DNA of 64,000 nt from Azolla caroliniana (lineage: Eukaryota; Polypodiophyta): assembly GCA_043228905.1 (NCBI GenBank), contig JBHGNT010000008.1:124001-188000 (forward strand). The letters run 5' to 3'. Below the pieces are notes generated by a model. That model searched no databases. It worked only from the letters and a program-made list of their open reading frames with translations, and was not told the DNA's origin. This document shows positions 62,301-64,000 of this stretch, in pieces. Made by a program: the position numbers and the translations under genes. Each line of letters starts with the position of its first letter. Positions within the stretch are counted from its first letter, which is position 1.

Positions 62301-64000
62301 GGACATGAGTTTCAAAAGATTGATTTTTTAAGTCCATATCATAGGTAGCATTGTTAGCTTTGATTCGCATGTTTGAACACTAAAATCCGATATCACATGG
62401 GCCAGGTATGAACATTTTAATTTACTCATGCGCTCTTCTCAATCCCTCCTTTAATTTGGTAATTTCTTCATGTCTCTCGACATGAGTTTCAAAATCTTGA
62501 TTTTTTAATTCCATATCATAGGTAGCTTTGCTAGCTTCGATTCGCATGTTTGAACACTAAAATCCGATATCACATGGGCCAGGTATGAACATTTTAATTT
62601 ACTCATGCGCTCTTCTCAATCCCTCCTTTAATTTGGTAATTTCTTCATGTCTCTCGACCTGAGTTTCAAAACATTGATTTTTTAATTCCATATCATATCT
62701 AGCATTGTTAGCTTCGATTCCCATGTTTGAACACTAAAATCCGATATCACATGGGCCAGGTATGAACATTTTAATTTACTCTCGGGCTCTTCTCAATCCC
62801 TCCTCTAATTTTGTAATTTCTTCATGTCTCTCGACCTGAGTTTCAAAATCTTGATTTTTTAATTCCATATCATAGCTAGCATTGTTAGATTCGATTCGCC
62901 TGTTTGAACACTAAAATCCGATATTCAATGGGCCAGTTATGAACATTTTAATTTACTCTCGGCCTCTTCTCAATCCCTCCTTTAATTTGGTAATTTCTTC
63001 ATGTCTCTCGACCTGAGTTTCAAAACATTGATTTTTTAATTCCATATCATAGCTAGCATTGTTAGCTTCGATTCCCATGTTTGAACACTAAAATCCGATA
63101 TCACATGGGCCAGGTATGAACATTTTAATTTACTCTCGGGCTCTTCTCTACTCCCTCCTCTAATTTGGTAATTTCTTCATGTCTCTGGACCTGAGTTTCA
63201 AAATCTTGATTTTTTAATTCCATATCATAGCTAGCATTGTTAGATTCGATTAGCCTGTTTGAACACTAAAATCCGATATTCAATGAGCCAGTTATGAACA
63301 TTTCAATTTACTCTCGGCCTCTTCTCTACTCCTTCCTCTAATTTGGTAATTTCTTCATGTCTTTCGACATGAGTTTCAAAAGATTGATTTTTTAAGTCCA
63401 TATCATAGGTAGCATTGTTAGCTTTGATTCGCATGTTTGAACACTAAAATCCTATATCACATGGGCGAGGTATGAACATTTTAATTTACTCATGCGCTCT
63501 TCTCAATCCCTCCTTTAATTTGGTAATTTCTTCATGTCTCTCGACATGAGTTTCAAAATCTTGATTTTTTAATTCCATATCATAGCTACCGTTGTTAGCT
63601 TCGATTCGCATGTTTGAACACTAAAATCCGATATCACATGGACCAGGTATGAACATTTTAATTTACTCTCGGGCTCTTCTCAACTCCCTCCTCAACTTTG
63701 GTTATTTCTTCATGTCTCTCAACGTGAGTTTCAAAATTCTTATTTTTTACTTCCATATGATAGCTAACATTGTAAGCTTCGATTCAAATGTTTGAACACT
63801 AAAATCCGATATCACATGGGACAGCTATGAACATTTTAATTTGATCTCGGGCTCTTCTCAACTCCCTCCTCAAATTTGGTAATTTCTTCATGTCTCTCGA
63901 CCTGAGTTTCAAAAGCTTCATTTTTCAATTCCATATCATAGGTAGCATTGTTAGCTTCGATTCGCATGTTTGAACACAAAAATCCGATATCACATGGGCC
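56301..64000 (-). repeat. Outer right array with 4594-bp and 1064-bp repeats
   Basis: TTGAGTTTGAAAATC at 56291 recurs at 60885 (shift 4594 bp), starting two large related blocks. Inside the second, ATATCTAGCATTG at 61631 recurs at 62695 (shift 1064 bp, six monomers less 4 bp), giving two near-identical units at about 61.4-62.4 and 62.5-63.5 kb; a related unit lies at about 57.0-58.0 kb. Monomers with TTTCGACATGAG, CATGCGCTCTTCTCAATCCC and CTACCGTTGTTAG are inverted relatives of those at 3.4-8.2 kb on the left, so the mirror layout seems to extend to the window edges. Confidence 0.83.
60760..60787. repeat. 14-bp microduplication in a chimeric monomer
   Basis: TTCGAACACTAAAA occurs twice in direct succession (60760-60773 and 60774-60787), just after a deletion that joins TTTCAAAACC to GATTCGCATATTCG. 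The site marks the start region of the second 4594-bp block. Confidence 0.88.

Larger units (their letters stand above)
29009..64000 (-). repeat. 178-bp satellite array, reverse orientation
   Basis: The same satellite as 1-28983 but read on the minus strand, about 196 monomers, continuing past the right edge. On the plus strand each monomer reads CTCGGGCTCTTCTCAACTCC, then TTTCTTCATGTCTCTCGACC, TTGTTAGCTTCGATTCGC, AATCCGATATCACATGGGCC and AGGTATGAACATTTTAATTT. Orientation is uniform throughout, including on both sides of the telomere doublet at 34546-34559. Monomer variants are the same subfamilies as in the left array, in inverted order, so the arrays share an origin rather than being independent. 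Confidence 0.97.

Noticed and set aside
1-64000. CRISPR-like regular repeats
   Set aside because: The whole 178-bp unit is repeated with no unique spacers, and the telomere heptamers are of the plant type.
1-64000. Arabidopsis 178-bp centromere satellite
   Set aside because: Only the unit length agrees; the monomer sequence here does not resemble what I know of that family.
1-64000. CENP-B box in the monomer
   Set aside because: TTCGATTCGCATG looks superficially similar but lacks the required A and CGGG positions.
1-64000. Ribosomal spacer or tRNA genes
   Set aside because: No rRNA core motifs or tRNA A/B-box and cloverleaf pattern were seen among the monomers.

Overview
This window holds no recognisable gene. 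It is almost entirely one satellite DNA family: about 360 tandem copies of an AT-rich (about 37% GC) monomer with a basic length of 178 bp. The organism is most likely a flowering plant, because the only other sequence present is the Arabidopsis-type telomere heptamer CCCTAAA/TTTAGGG. I do not recognise the satellite, so I name no species. The array runs off both window edges. Its place in the chromosome (subtelomeric, interstitial or pericentromeric) cannot be settled from the sequence alone.

Layout. From 1 to 28983 all monomers lie in one orientation. At 28984-29008 there is a short tract of 3.5 telomere heptamers. From 29009 to 64000 all monomers lie in the opposite orientation. The two halves are not just inverted but mirror each other. 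Private variant monomers recur in inverted order: 28545-28908 with 29006-29369, 24745-26702 with 29521-31830, 20995-24790 with 34715-38340, and 20100-20990 with 55060-56300. The outer left HOR families (about 3.4-8.2 kb) resemble the outer right ones (about 56-64 kb). The arms differ by point changes and by gains or losses that are mostly near-multiples of 178 bp, as expected from unequal exchange after an old inverted duplication or end-to-end fusion. The right arm has grown by about 16.7 kb near 38.3-55.1 kb.

A second telomere tract (two heptamers, opposite orientation) lies at 34546-34559. Together the two tracts bound a 5.5-kb satellite block in the orientation of chromosome ends (CCCTAAA on the left, TTTAGGG on the right). 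Both meet the satellite at the same position of the monomer, inside CCTGAGTTT. This is the most unusual signal in the window and suggests broken ends healed by telomere addition and later re-fused.

Higher-order repeats (HORs) are abundant: 1409 bp, 3200 bp, 712 bp (two separate places), a 5.6-kb duplication, 2311/2502 bp (three copies), 864 bp (three copies), 4594 bp and 1064 bp. Truncated and chimeric monomers are especially frequent around 26.5-34.6 kb, near the strand switch. All open reading frames are short readings through the satellite. Because 178 is not a multiple of three, the frame changes at each monomer, so there is no coding system here. All comparisons were made by eye; identities are estimates.
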